This document shows, in pieces, positions 1-7,135 of a stretch of DNA of 7,706 nucleotides. Source of the stretch: Clostridia bacterium (GTDB taxonomy: Bacteria; Bacillota; Clostridia; Christensenellales; CAG-917); assembly GCA_900769205.1 (NCBI GenBank), contig CAAGFS010000164.1, positions 1-7,706 on the forward strand, written 5' to 3'. The position numbers and the translations under genes are program-made. Each line of letters starts with the position of its first letter. Within the stretch, counting starts at the first letter, position 1. The notes beneath the pieces were generated by a model. That model had not been told where the DNA came from. It did no database searches and was given only the letters and a program-made list of their open reading frames with translations.

Positions 1-1
1 C

Positions 2-3000
2 ACGTTCGTGTCCGTGTTGAGAGCGGACGGAATAAAGCCTATCATCGGGCAGGAGTTTTACGTTGCGGACGATATGTACGCAAAGACCGCCGACGTGCTG
101 AAACAACGCTACCATCTCATTTTGCTTGCCAAAAACATGACGGGCTACAAAAACCTTATGAAGCTTTCGTCAATGGCGTTCGTGGACGGTTTTTATATGA
201 AACCGCGTGTGGATCTGAAGCATATCAGGGAACATAGCGAAGGACTTATCTGCCTTTCGGCGTGTCTTGCGGGGCAAGTTCCGCATCTGCTTTTGCAAGG
301 CAAATACGACGAGGCAAAAGCCGTTGCAATCGAGATGAGAGATATGTTTGCGCCCGGCGATTTTTACATCGAGCTTCAGGATCACAATCTGCCCGAGGAC
401 AGAATCGTGATGAATCCGCTCGTGCAAATCGCAAGAGAGATTGGCGTCAAAGTGGTTGCGACAAACGACGTGCATTACATAGAAAAAGAAGACGCCGACA
501 CGCAGGACACGATGATGTGCATCACTCTCGGCTGCAAAAAGAGCGAAATCAACGGCGCGCGCTTTGAAAACGACGAGTTTTATCTCAAATCGGGAGATGA
601 AATGGCGGAGCTTTTCAAGTGGTGCCCCGAGGCTATCGCGTCCACGCGCGAGATTGCTGACAAGGTGGACGGCGATTATTTCGTCACGAAACACTCGTCC
701 ATCATCCCAAAATACACCAATGAAGATATGGGGGACAGGGACGAGGCGCAATATCTGCGCGACCTTGCTTACGAAGGCGTCAGAAGAAAGTACGGATATA
801 TCGACGACGAGATTGAAAAACGGCTCGAATACGAGTTGGGCGTCATACACAAATGCGGTTTCGACGGCTATTTTCTCATCGTGTGGGACTACGTCCACGC
901 TGCGCAACAGATGGGCATTCCCGTAGGCCCCGGGCGCGGGAGCGGATGCGGTTCGATAGTTGCGTACGGCATAGGCATCACCGACATAGACCCGCTCAAA
1001 TACAATCTGCTCTTTGAAAGATTTTTGAGCGAAGAGCGCGTGTCGATGCCCGACTTCGACGTGGACTTCTGCTTTGTGAGAAGGCAGGAAATCATTGATT
1101 ATTGCATACGAAAATACGGCAAAGACAACGTTTCGCAAATCATCGCCTATTCCACGATGACGGCAAAAGCCGTCGTCAAAGACGTCGCGCGCGTTTTCGA
1201 CGTGCCGTACAACGAGGCGGCAAACTGGGTGAAGGAAATCCCCGCCATGGGCAAACCCCTTCTTCCGCAGGTGCTGACCGAAGGCAGTGATTTTTACAGC
1301 GAAGACTTCAAAAAGATATACGACAACAATCCCACCGCAAAGATGGTGGTTGACGTCGCTATAAAGCTCGAAGGTATGCCAAGACAGACGTCGATGCACG
1401 CGGCGGGCGTGGTTATTTGCGCAGACCCCATCGTCGAGCATTGTGCGCTGTCGAGAAACGGCGACATCGTCACCACTCAATTCGACAAGGTCATCGTGGA
1501 AGAACTCGGGCTTCTCAAAATGGACTTTTTGGGGCTTAAAACGCTCACGGACATCGACGAAGCGTTGAAACTTATAAAACAGGACAAGGGCGTCGATCTC
1601 GATTTCCACAAAATCGGCTACGAAGACCCCAAAGTGTTCGAGCTCATTGCGTCGGGAGATTGCGAGGCGGTGTTCCAGCTTGAAAGCGGCGGAATGAAAA
1701 AGTTTATGGCGCAACTGCAACCCGACTGTCTCGAAGACGTCATAGCGGGCATTTCGATGTACCGTCCCGGTCCTATGCAGTTTATCGACACGTTTATCGA
1801 AGGCAAACGCCATCCCGAAAAAGTGCATTACGACCATCCGCTTCTCAAAGACATACTCGAAAACACCTACGGATGCATAGTGTATCAGGAGCAGGTTATG
1901 CAGATCGCGCAAAAGATTGCGGGGTTCAGTTTCGGCGGAGCGGACATCATGCGACGCGCAATCGCAAAGAAGAAACTCTCCGTGCTCGAACAGCAACGCG
2001 ACATCTTCCTGCACGGCGGAAAACTTGACGGCGACAAAACGGGAAAATACGTCCCCGGCGCCGTTGCAAACGGCGTGAGCGAGGAGATTGCAAACCATCT
2101 GTTTGACCAGATATTGAAGTTTGCAAGTTATGCTTTCAACAAATCGCACGCGGCGGCATACACGTTTTTGACCTATCAGACGGCGTATCTCAAATGCTAT
2201 TATCCCACTCACTTCATCGTTGCGGTCGTCAACAACCGTATCACCAACGCAGACGAAGTGAAACACTATATGAACTATCTCAAACGCACGGGAGTCAAGA
2301 CGCTTCCGCCCGATATAAACCGCTCGCAAAAGAACTTTTCAATCGAAGGCGACAACGTGCGATACGGGCTTATGGGCATAAAGAACGTGGGCGAACAGGC
2401 GATGGAGTTCGTGCTCAACGAAAGAGCGCAAAACGGCAGGTTTAAGGATATACGCGACTTCCTTGACAGATGCGCGGGGCAGGTGAACAAGCGTATGGTG
2501 GAAAGTCTCATAAAAGGCGGTGCGCTCGACTGTTTCGGCAAGACAAGAGCCACGCTTATGGCGTCCTACGAGCGCATTCTCGACACCGTGCTCTCTGACA
2601 AAAAGAGCAAAATATCGGGGCAGATGTCCCTTTTCGACGAGCTTATCGAAGACGAAGAAATCAAATATACCGAAACCAAGGAATATCCCAAAGCCGAGAT
2701 TCTCAAATACGAAAAAGAAGTGCTCGGCATGTATCTTTCGGGGCATCCGCTCGACGATTACAGCGATTCGAGGCACGAGTTCGATTTCGACACGAGTATG
2801 CTTTACGTCGAAGGCGCGGACGAAAACGGCGATCCGCAGACCGTCGTTGACCAAAGCCTTGCGGGAGTCACCGTCAAGTTCGGGTGCGTGGTGTCGTCCT
2901 TTGAGAAAAAAGCAACCGCAAAACAGCAGAAGTTTGCCGTGGGACGAGTGGAAGACAGGATGGGCTCGATTGCGTTTTCCATGTACCCTCGCGCCTATGA

Positions 3001-3397
3001 AAAATACGGCGAATTGCTTGCAAGCGATTGTCCGCTCAAAATCGTGGGCAAGATTGACCTTCGCGACGAAAGCGAAGCGAAAATCAGCATAGAAAAGGCG
3101 GAAATATGGCGTCAGGACGGCGTTGAACCGACGGCGCAACCGCAGCAGACGCAAACGGGACAAAGCGAAGGCATATTGTACGTCCTTTTGCAAAACGGCG
3201 TGGAAAAGGACATCGTGGTGGACATACTCGCGCTTTATCCGGGCACGACGCCTTGTCAGGCGCAAGTGAAGCAAAACGACAAATCGAGGCTTTTCGAGTT
3301 TGCGCAAAAAGTGGAAGTTTGTCAGGAATTGTTGGCAAGATTGCAGGACGTGCTCGGCGCAAGCAGAGTGAAATACGTCGTCAAAAACAAAAAGTGA
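2..3397 (+). CDS. dnaE: DNA polymerase III alpha subunit DnaE (5' partial)
   Basis: Catalytic subunit of the replicative DNA polymerase. The reading frame is open from the window edge, so the GTG at position 8 is not the true start; by comparison with the family about 50-60 residues of the PHP domain are missing, which would give a normal length near 1,185. Numbering from that GTG: the PHP domain runs to about residue 220 and keeps likely metal ligands E16, H36, C86, D154 and H156. The polymerase core has GPGRGSG (307-313), catalytic aspartates D351 and D353 in PDFDVDF, a third aspartate D506 in KMDFLGLKT, and YRPGPM (585-590). A helix-hairpin-helix region lies near 780-830, a beta-clamp binding motif QMSLF at 872-876, and an OB fold at about 954-1034. 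A Gln/Thr-rich linker near 1040-1055 precedes a small C-terminal domain. It is followed 58 bases later by pfkA, an arrangement known from clostridia. Family identity is near certain. Confidence 0.97.
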   Translation, partial: TFVSVLRADGIKPIIGQEFYVADDMYAKTADVLKQRYHLILLAKNMTGYKNLMKLSSMAFVDGFYMKPRVDLKHIREHSEGLICLSACLAGQVPHLLLQGKYDEAKAVAIEMRDMFAPGDFYIELQDHNLPEDRIVMNPLVQIAREIGVKVVATNDVHYIEKEDADTQDTMMCITLGCKKSEINGARFENDEFYLKSGDEMAELFKWCPEAIASTREIADKVDGDYFVTKHSSIIPKYTNEDMGDRDEAQYLRDLAYEGVRRKYGYIDDEIEKRLEYELGVIHKCGFDGYFLIVWDYVHAAQQMGIPVGPGRGSGCGSIVAYGIGITDIDPLKYNLLFERFLSEERVSMPDFDVDFCFVRRQEIIDYCIRKYGKDNVSQIIAYSTMTAKAVVKDVARVFDVPYNEAANWVKEIPAMGKPLLPQVLTEGSDFYSEDFKKIYDNNPTAKMVVDVAIKLEGMPRQTSMHAAGVVICADPIVEHCALSRNGDIVTTQFDKVIVEELGLLKMDFLGLKTLTDIDEALKLIKQDKGVDLDFHKIGYEDPKVFELIASGDCEAVFQLESGGMKKFMAQLQPDCLEDVIAGISMYRPGPMQFIDTFIEGKRHPEKVHYDHPLLKDILENTYGCIVYQEQVMQIAQKIAGFSFGGADIMRRAIAKKKLSVLEQQRDIFLHGGKLDGDKTGKYVPGAVANGVSEEIANHLFDQILKFASYAFNKSHAAAYTFLTYQTAYLKCYYPTHFIVAVVNNRITNADEVKHYMNYLKRTGVKTLPPDINRSQKNFSIEGDNVRYGLMGIKNVGEQAMEFVLNERAQNGRFKDIRDFLDRCAGQVNKRMVESLIKGGALDCFGKTRATLMASYERILDTVLSDKKSKISGQMSLFDELIEDEEIKYTETKEYPKAEILKYEKEVLGMYLSGHPLDDYSDSRHEFDFDTSMLYVEGADENGDPQTVVDQSLAGVTVKFGCVVSSFEKKATAKQQKFAVGRVEDRMGSIAFSMYPRAYEKYGELLASDCPLKIVGKIDLRDESEAKISIEKAEIWRQDGVEPTAQPQQTQTGQSEGILYVLLQNGVEKDIVVDILALYPGTTPCQAQVKQNDKSRLFEFAQKVEVCQELLARLQDVLGASRVKYVVKNKK

Positions 3398-3443
3398 TTG
3401 CGGACGCAATCGGTTGGAACGAAAAAAGACTTTTTATATAAAC

Positions 3444-3449
3444 AAGGAG
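3444..3449 (+). promoter_or_regulatory. Shine-Dalgarno site of pfkA
   Basis: AAGGAG lies 6 bases before the ATG at 3456. This fixes the pfkA start at 3456 and argues against the in-frame TTG at 3414, which would add 14 residues (beginning MERKKTF) that ATP-type phosphofructokinases do not normally carry and has no ribosome binding site of its own. Confidence 0.85.
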
Positions 3450-3455
3450 CGATTT

Positions 3456-4442
3456 ATGGCAAAAAACACCAACAGAGTCAAAAAACTTGCCGTGCTCACA
3501 AGCGGTGGCGACGCAAGCGGAATGAACGCGTGCGTGCGCGCTTGCGTGAGATACGCGCTCGATCAAGGCTACGAAGTGTACGGCGTCAGACACGGCTACA
3601 AAGGGCTTGTCAACGACGAGATTTTCAAGATGGAGTATTCGAGCGTGTCCAACTGCGTGCACGCGGGCGGTACGATTTTGCGCTCGTCGAGATGTCCCGA
3701 GTTCAAAGAACCCGAAGTGATGCAAAAGGCGGTTGACAACCTTCTGAACAAGGGCATAGAAAACCTTATCGTCATAGGCGGCGACGGCTCTTTCCGCGGA
3801 GTCGAAGCGATGCACGAAGGCACGAGACTCAACGTCATCGGAATCCCCGGCACAATCGACAACGATATGGGATACACGGACAACACGATCGGATTCGACA
3901 CGGCGTGCAACACCGTCGTGGACGCAATTCTCAAACTGCGCGACACCATCACTTCGCACGACAGAATTATGATCTTGGAAGTTATGGGCAGAGAATGCGG
4001 AAACATCGCGCTCAACAGCGCGGTTGCGGGCGGTGCGGAATACGTCATCGTGCCCGAAGTGCCCACCGACGTGGACGAAGTTGCGCAAAGCATCAAAAGA
4101 GGCTTCGACAAGGGCAAATCGTCGTCCATCATCGTGCTTGCGGAAGGCAAAACCGAACTCACGGACGAACTCACCCAAAAAATCAGTGAAGCGACGGGCA
4201 GACGCGTCAACCACATGGCTCTCAAATGGATGCAACGCGGTGGAATCCCCACCGTCGAAGACAGAGTGCTTGCGGCAAAGATGGCTTGCAGGGCGGTTGA
4301 ACTCGTCGAATGCGGACAAAGCGGCAGAGTCATCGGAATAAGGGGCGGCGAAATCTTCGACACCACGGTGCTCGAAGCGCTTGCGTGCAAGAAAGGATTT
4401 GACCAAAAGCTCTACGATCTTTCGCAAATCATAAGCAAATAA
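3456..4442 (+). CDS. pfkA: ATP-dependent 6-phosphofructokinase
   Basis: Cytoplasmic glycolytic enzyme that phosphorylates fructose 6-phosphate to fructose 1,6-bisphosphate; 328 residues, close to the roughly 320 usual for bacterial PfkA. Visible motifs: the N-terminal nucleotide-binding loop LTSGGDASGMNA (14-25), GGDGS (108-112), PGTIDND (131-137, with D135 in the place of the catalytic aspartate), EVMGRECG (175-182), and a substrate-binding MQRGG segment near the C-terminal third. Glycine at G111 and G132 (equivalent to E. coli Gly104 and Gly124) is the signature of ATP use; PPi enzymes carry Asp and Lys there. R28 and R32 match two arginines of the E. coli allosteric effector site, so some effector control is possible, but I cannot judge this further. 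The start is set by AAGGAG six bases upstream. It lies 58 bases after dnaE and 88 before a PPi-type paralogue, with no convincing terminator on either side, so cotranscription is likely. Confidence 0.95.
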   Translation: MAKNTNRVKKLAVLTSGGDASGMNACVRACVRYALDQGYEVYGVRHGYKGLVNDEIFKMEYSSVSNCVHAGGTILRSSRCPEFKEPEVMQKAVDNLLNKGIENLIVIGGDGSFRGVEAMHEGTRLNVIGIPGTIDNDMGYTDNTIGFDTACNTVVDAILKLRDTITSHDRIMILEVMGRECGNIALNSAVAGGAEYVIVPEVPTDVDEVAQSIKRGFDKGKSSSIIVLAEGKTELTDELTQKISEATGRRVNHMALKWMQRGGIPTVEDRVLAAKMACRAVELVECGQSGRVIGIRGGEIFDTTVLEALACKKGFDQKLYDLSQIISK

Positions 4443-4505
4443 TCGTCGAAAAACCAAACCATTCCTTCGCGCTTGCGGCGCAAAAGGACGAAATACACAA
4501 CAAAA

Positions 4506-4525
4506 TTGTCGAAAGACAAAAGGAG
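4506..4525 (+). promoter_or_regulatory. Small GAAA-loop hairpin abutting the pfp Shine-Dalgarno site
   Basis: TTGTC (4506-4510), GAAA (4511-4514) and GACAA (4515-4519) form a perfect 5-bp stem closed by a GNRA-type tetraloop. It ends one base before the ribosome binding site AGGAG (4521-4525), which itself is 5 bases from the ATG at 4531. The Shine-Dalgarno site is well supported and confirms the start. The hairpin is seen in the sequence; any role in protecting the message or tuning translation is only a guess, because a 5-bp AT-rich stem can arise by chance. Confidence 0.45.
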
Positions 4526-4530
4526 ATATT

Positions 4531-5784
4531 ATGAAAAATTTGAAAGGCGCTTGTATGTTCGGTCAAAGCGGCGGCCCGACATCAGTCATCAACAGCAGTG
4601 CAGCCGGCGTTTTTACGGAAGCACTCAGACAGGAAAACATCACGGCAGTCTATGGATTGGAACACGGAATCGTCGGCTTGCTCAACGAAAAGTTTTTCGA
4701 TATGAGCAAGGAAGACGCCAAGGAACTCGAACTGCTCAAATACACCCCGTCTTCCGCACTCGGCTCCGTGAGATACAAGCTCAAAGATGCGGACGTTGAC
4801 GACACCGACTATAAACGCATCCTCGAAGTGTTCAAAAAATACGACGTGCGTTATTTCTTCTACAACGGCGGAAACGACAGTATGGACACCTGCAACAAGA
4901 TAAGCAAGTATCTGCAATCCGTCGGATACGAGTGCAACGTCGTCGGCGTGCGCAAGACCATCGACAACGACCTTTTCGGCACCGACCATTGCCCCGGCTA
5001 CGCAAGCGCGGCAAAATACATCGCAACCACGGTTATGGAAGTCAACCTTGACGCAAAAGTGTACGACACGCCCATGGTGTGCGTCATCGAAGCGATGGGC
5101 AGACACGCAGGCTGGCTTACGGCGGCGGCAAAACTTGCAAGCGTAAACGGACTCGGCGCGGACTTGATTTATCTGCCCGAAACCGACTTTGATGCAGACA
5201 AGTTTGTCGAAGACGTCAAAAGAGTGTGCGCAAACAACGGCAACAAGTGCATCGCGGTCGTGTCCGAAGGCATTCACGACAAAGACGGCACTCTCATCTG
5301 CGAGAGCCTCGGAACGCAGGCGGCAAGGGACAGTTTCGGCCACGCTCAACTCGGCGGCGTTGCGTCCATCCTTGCAAATCTCATCAAGGAAAAGACGGGC
5401 TACAAAACCCGCGGAATCGAGCTTAGCCTTATGCAAAGATGCGGAGCGCACCTTGCAAGCAAAAACGACGTCGAAGAAGCGTTCAACGCAGGCGCGTTTG
5501 CGGTCAGAAGCGCGTGCGAAGGCGAAACGGACAAGATGGTCATCTTCAAGCGCGTCACGGACGAAAACGGCAACTATGCTTGCCAGAACGTGCTTATGCC
5601 CTTGGAGCTTGCCGCAAACACGGAAAAGAAAGTCCCGCTCGAATGGATAACCGACGGCGGAACGAACGTGAGCGACGAGTTTGTGAAGTACGCGCTTCCG
5701 CTCATTCAGGGGGACGCAAAAGCTCCGCTTGAAAACGGACTTCCCAGATTTGCAAGACTCAAAAAAGTTTACGCAGGCAAGTAA
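4531..5784 (+). CDS. pfp: Pyrophosphate-dependent phosphofructokinase (PPi type)
   Basis: Predicted diphosphate--fructose-6-phosphate 1-phosphotransferase, the reversible PPi-using counterpart of phosphofructokinase. It has 417 residues, near the ~400-420 of the GQSGGPT-type group. Motifs: GQSGGPTSVINSS (11-23), YNGGNDS (111-117), VRKTIDND (140-147), EAMGRHAGW (187-195), and LSLMQRCG (298-305), equivalent to the substrate-binding QRGG segment of PfkA. D116 and K142 occupy the positions held by glycine in ATP enzymes; this Asp plus Lys pair is the established marker of pyrophosphate use. The catalytic aspartate is probably D145. The start has AGGAG five bases upstream. It lies 88 bases downstream of the ATP-type gene, same strand, and a hairpin 50 bases after the stop probably ends the transcript. 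The two enzymes are too divergent to be a recent duplication. Family is certain; the phosphoryl donor is inferred from residues and should be assayed. Some enzymes in this superfamily have other sugar-phosphate substrates. Confidence 0.92.
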   Translation: MKNLKGACMFGQSGGPTSVINSSAAGVFTEALRQENITAVYGLEHGIVGLLNEKFFDMSKEDAKELELLKYTPSSALGSVRYKLKDADVDDTDYKRILEVFKKYDVRYFFYNGGNDSMDTCNKISKYLQSVGYECNVVGVRKTIDNDLFGTDHCPGYASAAKYIATTVMEVNLDAKVYDTPMVCVIEAMGRHAGWLTAAAKLASVNGLGADLIYLPETDFDADKFVEDVKRVCANNGNKCIAVVSEGIHDKDGTLICESLGTQAARDSFGHAQLGGVASILANLIKEKTGYKTRGIELSLMQRCGAHLASKNDVEEAFNAGAFAVRSACEGETDKMVIFKRVTDENGNYACQNVLMPLELAANTEKKVPLEWITDGGTNVSDEFVKYALPLIQGDAKAPLENGLPRFARLKKVYAGK

Positions 5785-5833
5785 TATTCGTCGTGCCTTT
5801 GGAGCATAAGGGGCAAACACAAAACGGCAAATC

Positions 5834-5883
5834 GCATTTTATCCGTGCAAAACGCGCGGATAAAATGCAGGTTTTGCATTTTT
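5834..5883 (+). terminator. Probable rho-independent terminator after pfp
   Basis: A long inverted repeat follows pfp: GCATTTTATCCGTGC (5834-5848) pairs with GCGCGGATAAAATGC (5854-5868) through 15 bp, one of them a G-T wobble, around a 5-base AAAAC loop. Downstream is T-rich, AGGTTTTGCATTTTT (5869-5883), though the T-run is interrupted and offset by three bases, so termination may be partial. It sits 50 bases after the pfp stop and 31 bases before the next start codon, the expected place for the end of the dnaE-pfkA-pfp unit. A competing hairpin shares its 3' arm (see findings). Confidence 0.65.
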
Positions 5884-5914
5884 CATAGAACAATAACAAG
5901 TATCGGGAAAAATT

Positions 5915-7135
5915 ATGGAGCAATACGAATATTTTGCGGTCGATTACAGAACCGGCAAAAAACAACTCAAAAAGCAGTATATCGACGACGTCGTCAACGA
6001 GAGCGAAAGGCAAGACCTTTCTCCCGTCGAATTGCGCGCGTCGATATCAAAACTCAAAGCGGAGTATAAAAGCAACGTAAAGTCGTTGAAAAAACAAAGT
6101 CATCGACTTGAAAAAGAATTCAGAAAACAATACGGTATGATGCGCCGTCCGTTTATGGCGGACGGGTTCGACGCCGTGGGAGAATCGAGAGCCGGGGCCA
6201 ACGGGCGCACTCCTTTTAACGACGAGATAAGGATTGAAAAAGACGTCGTCTATAAGAGAGTTGACGGAAAGCAGCTGTGCATGGACATATATTTCCCGTC
6301 CCGTCCGTTGCCGGGCAGAGCACCCGTTGTTATGGACATTCCGGGCGGAGGATGGATGATTCACAATCGTCGTCGCAGGGACGGATACGCAAGGTGCTTT
6401 GCCGCAATGGGTGCGGTGGTTGCGGTCATCGACCATAGGCTTTGCCCCGAAGTTTTCTTCCCAAAAGATCTCGAAGACTGCGTGGACGCCTACAATTTCA
6501 TTTGCGCAAATGCCGACAAATACAATATCGACGTCAACAACGTCACGATCACGGGAGATTCGTCGGGCGGACATCTCGCGGCTTGTATGGGCTGCTTGTC
6601 TTCCTCGGAAGAATACGGAAAAAAACTCGGCGTAAAGCCCCTTGCAAGCAAGGTGGCAAATCTCATTTTCGTCAGCGGAGCGTTCAGCTTCGAAGTGATG
6701 TATCGCATACCGTTTACGCATCTGTTTATGGTGCGCTATTTCTCGGGCAAAAAGTCGAGAAAAGAGTTCAGAAAGTGGGAGCTGTACAAGGAATGCGATC
6801 CCTACAATTATCTCAATCCCGCTTTTCCCGAAAGCTACAACAACGGCGGAGCAACCGATCCGCTGTGCTTCGGCGAGGCAAAGCGTATGGCAAAAGCGCT
6901 TGACAAAGCGGGCGTCAAAAACGAGTATCGCGTGGGCAAAAATCTTTTCAACTCCGCGCATTGCTACGTTTTGAGATTTCCGTTTGCACCCGCAAGACGG
7001 GACGCGTTGGCGCTTTATAGCTGGTACAATCAAAAACAGCTTGAAAGGGGCGTGGACACGAGCGCAGGATTTGCAAGAGTGGAAAAGTTCTTCAAAAATT
7101 ACAAAAAAGCGTTGGAAGGTAAAATCGAGTGCTGA
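5915..7135 (+). CDS. Alpha/beta hydrolase, HSL/Aes-like esterase with N-terminal extension
   Basis: Predicted cytoplasmic serine hydrolase (406 residues, no signal peptide or membrane segment) of the acetyl-esterase/hormone-sensitive-lipase group; substrate unknown. The catalytic domain starts near residue 106. In order: PGGGW (143-147) at the oxyanion-hole motif, where the family normally reads HGGGW; a DHRLCPEVFFP segment (173-183) matching the family's YRLAPE..FP; the nucleophile elbow GDSSG (214-218, Ser216); a DPL motif (D315) for the acid; and H349 in SAHCY for the histidine. The triad therefore looks complete. Residues 1-105 are not part of the fold: about 17-75 are rich in Lys, Glu and Arg and probably form a long helix or coiled coil, followed by a glycine-containing linker. 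The ATG at 5915 is the only usual start after the in-frame stop at 5894-5896, with just a weak GGGA ahead of it. Its last 7 bases overlap the next gene, suggesting coupling. Confidence 0.87.
   Translation: MEQYEYFAVDYRTGKKQLKKQYIDDVVNESERQDLSPVELRASISKLKAEYKSNVKSLKKQSHRLEKEFRKQYGMMRRPFMADGFDAVGESRAGANGRTPFNDEIRIEKDVVYKRVDGKQLCMDIYFPSRPLPGRAPVVMDIPGGGWMIHNRRRRDGYARCFAAMGAVVAVIDHRLCPEVFFPKDLEDCVDAYNFICANADKYNIDVNNVTITGDSSGGHLAACMGCLSSSEEYGKKLGVKPLASKVANLIFVSGAFSFEVMYRIPFTHLFMVRYFSGKKSRKEFRKWELYKECDPYNYLNPAFPESYNNGGATDPLCFGEAKRMAKALDKAGVKNEYRVGKNLFNSAHCYVLRFPFAPARRDALALYSWYNQKQLERGVDTSAGFARVEKFFKNYKKALEGKIEC
7116..7119 (+). promoter_or_regulatory. Shine-Dalgarno site for the GTG start at 7129
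   Basis: AAGG lies 9 bases before the GTG at 7129, inside the end of the hydrolase gene. An in-frame TAA at 7120-7122 rules out any start further upstream, so the GTG is the first usable start codon. The match is short, and translation may also depend on ribosomes finishing the hydrolase. Confidence 0.5.

Noticed and set aside
8..10. GTG at 8 as the true start of DnaE.
   Set aside because: The frame is open to the window edge, and the protein would lack the first half of the PHP metal-binding site. The residues just before it (Thr-Phe) also fit the family alignment.
170..2329. A 719-residue open frame on the minus strand inside dnaE, and similar 350-410 residue minus-strand frames opposite every other gene.
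   Set aside because: They lie in exact codon register with the plus-strand genes and are open only because TTA, CTA and TCA codons are avoided. Their translations resemble no protein family I know and they lack ribosome binding sites, while the plus-strand frames are clear family members.
3396..3411. GATTGCG/CGCAATC inverted repeat overlapping the dnaE stop codon, considered as a terminator.
   Set aside because: The stem is short with a 2-base loop, and no T-run follows; the next 10 bases are GGTTGGAACG. It may form a small hairpin but not a convincing terminator.
3414..3442. A promoter-like pair TTGGAA (3414-3419) and TATAAA (3437-3442) with 17-base spacing before pfkA.
   Set aside because: The resulting transcript would start at about 3449, downstream of most or all of the Shine-Dalgarno site at 3444-3449, leaving a nearly leaderless message. 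The good ribosome binding site argues that translation comes from a longer transcript.
3414..3458. TTG at 3414 as the start of pfkA.
   Set aside because: It would add 14 residues foreign to the family, has no ribosome binding site, and the ATG at 3456 has AAGGAG at an ideal distance.
4443..4530. Search for a promoter or terminator between pfkA and pfp.
   Set aside because: Only short GC-rich self-complementary words (around 4470-4484) and a poor TTGCGG/TACACA pair were seen, below the level at which I would call either.
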